Below, in pieces: positions 12,270-12,386 of a stretch of 12,386 nucleotides of DNA. Position 1 is the first letter of the stretch, and every line of letters begins with the position of its first letter. The stretch is taken from positions 1 to 12,386 of the forward strand of contig JARLFW010000178.1 in NCBI GenBank assembly GCA_031296345.1, written 5' to 3'. Position numbers and translations under genes: made by a program. The notes below the pieces were generated by a model. That model searched no databases. It was not told the DNA's origin and saw nothing but the letters and a program-made list of their open reading frames with translations. The stretch is from Nitrosotalea sp. Lineage in GTDB: Archaea; Thermoproteota; Nitrososphaeria; Nitrososphaerales; Nitrosopumilaceae.

Positions 12270-12386
12270 TCATTTTCTTTTTGTGTACGGCTTGAATGTA
12301 ATACCTGCAAGCCCGCGTCGAACCATTTTGTTAAATCTCTTCCCATGACTAAGATATGGAAATCTCATGTGGATTAGTTCGTGAAC
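12270..12386 (-). CDS. C-terminal end of a zinc metallopeptidase-like protein (SprT / YgjP-DUF45 type), cut by window edge
   Basis: Only the last 38 codons are in the window, ending at TGA 12270-12272. The visible part begins VHELIHMRFPYLSHGKRFNK: an HExxH zinc-binding motif (HELIH) followed eight residues later by a third histidine in HGKRF. That spacing is seen in the SprT-like and YgjP/DUF45 metallopeptidase families, where the third histidine is also a zinc ligand. The chain ends in a basic KPYTKRK tail. Family members act on proteins, in some cases DNA-protein crosslinks, but the role of this one cannot be judged from the tail. The start and N-terminal part lie beyond 12386. Confidence 0.72.
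   Translation of the reverse strand, partial: VHELIHMRFPYLSHGKRFNKMVRRGLAGITFKPYTKRK

Overview
The window looks like chromosomal DNA of a mesophilic member of the Nitrososphaerota (Thaumarchaeota), most likely from the ammonia-oxidising lineages. The signs are archaeal: a Pth2-type peptidyl-tRNA hydrolase, the archaeal elongation factor 1-beta, a two-ring Cdc48 ATPase with an N domain, a geranylgeranyl reductase-family flavoprotein, a membrane-anchored tandem cupredoxin beside a heme O synthase, and many tiny zinc proteins. The DNA is AT-rich. Most genes have a TATA-like box 25-31 bases before the start codon, as expected for leaderless archaeal transcripts. No tRNA, rRNA, CRISPR, insertion sequence or integrase is visible. 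The genus cannot be fixed from the sequence alone.

Layout. Bases 1-351 (minus) hold most of pth2. Bases 483-626 encode a 47-residue Cys/His-rich peptide. Bases 711-1847 encode a geranylgeranyl reductase-family enzyme. Bases 1898-4860 form a tight operon: a 59-residue four-CxxC zinc ribbon, aEF-1-beta, Cdc48 and a small winged-helix-like protein with an acidic tail. This joins translation elongation to protein unfolding, and Cdc48 ends in a proteasome-docking type tail (FYG). Next come a four-helix membrane protein (4927-5436), then on the minus strand a coiled-coil protein (5473-5814), a single-domain response regulator (5919-6299) and heme O synthase (6391-7272). Divergent from the last is a five-helix membrane protein with two complete type-1 copper domains. 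A JAMM metallopeptidase-like gene overlaps its stop codon.

From 8888 on, the minus strand carries a 32-residue C2H2 zinc finger and a two-gene operon: a four-CBS-motif protein followed by a cyclophilin-fold protein. The plus-strand gene at 10531 encodes a helical, phasin-like protein. Its promoter carries three direct repeats spaced exactly 10 bp apart just before the TATA box. Bases 11004-11270 look like a decayed gene. The right end has a 45-residue acidic peptide (minus), a DUF2024 protein, a 61-residue CxC/CxxH protein and the C-terminal end of a zinc metallopeptidase-like protein (minus).

The strongest points for follow-up are the phased repeats at 10468-10497, the 17-bp palindrome over the response-regulator promoter (6313-6329), the copper-protein/JAMM overlap, the decayed reading frame at 11004-11270 and the several micro-proteins with metal-binding patterns. 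I see no clear new multi-gene defence or metabolic system here.
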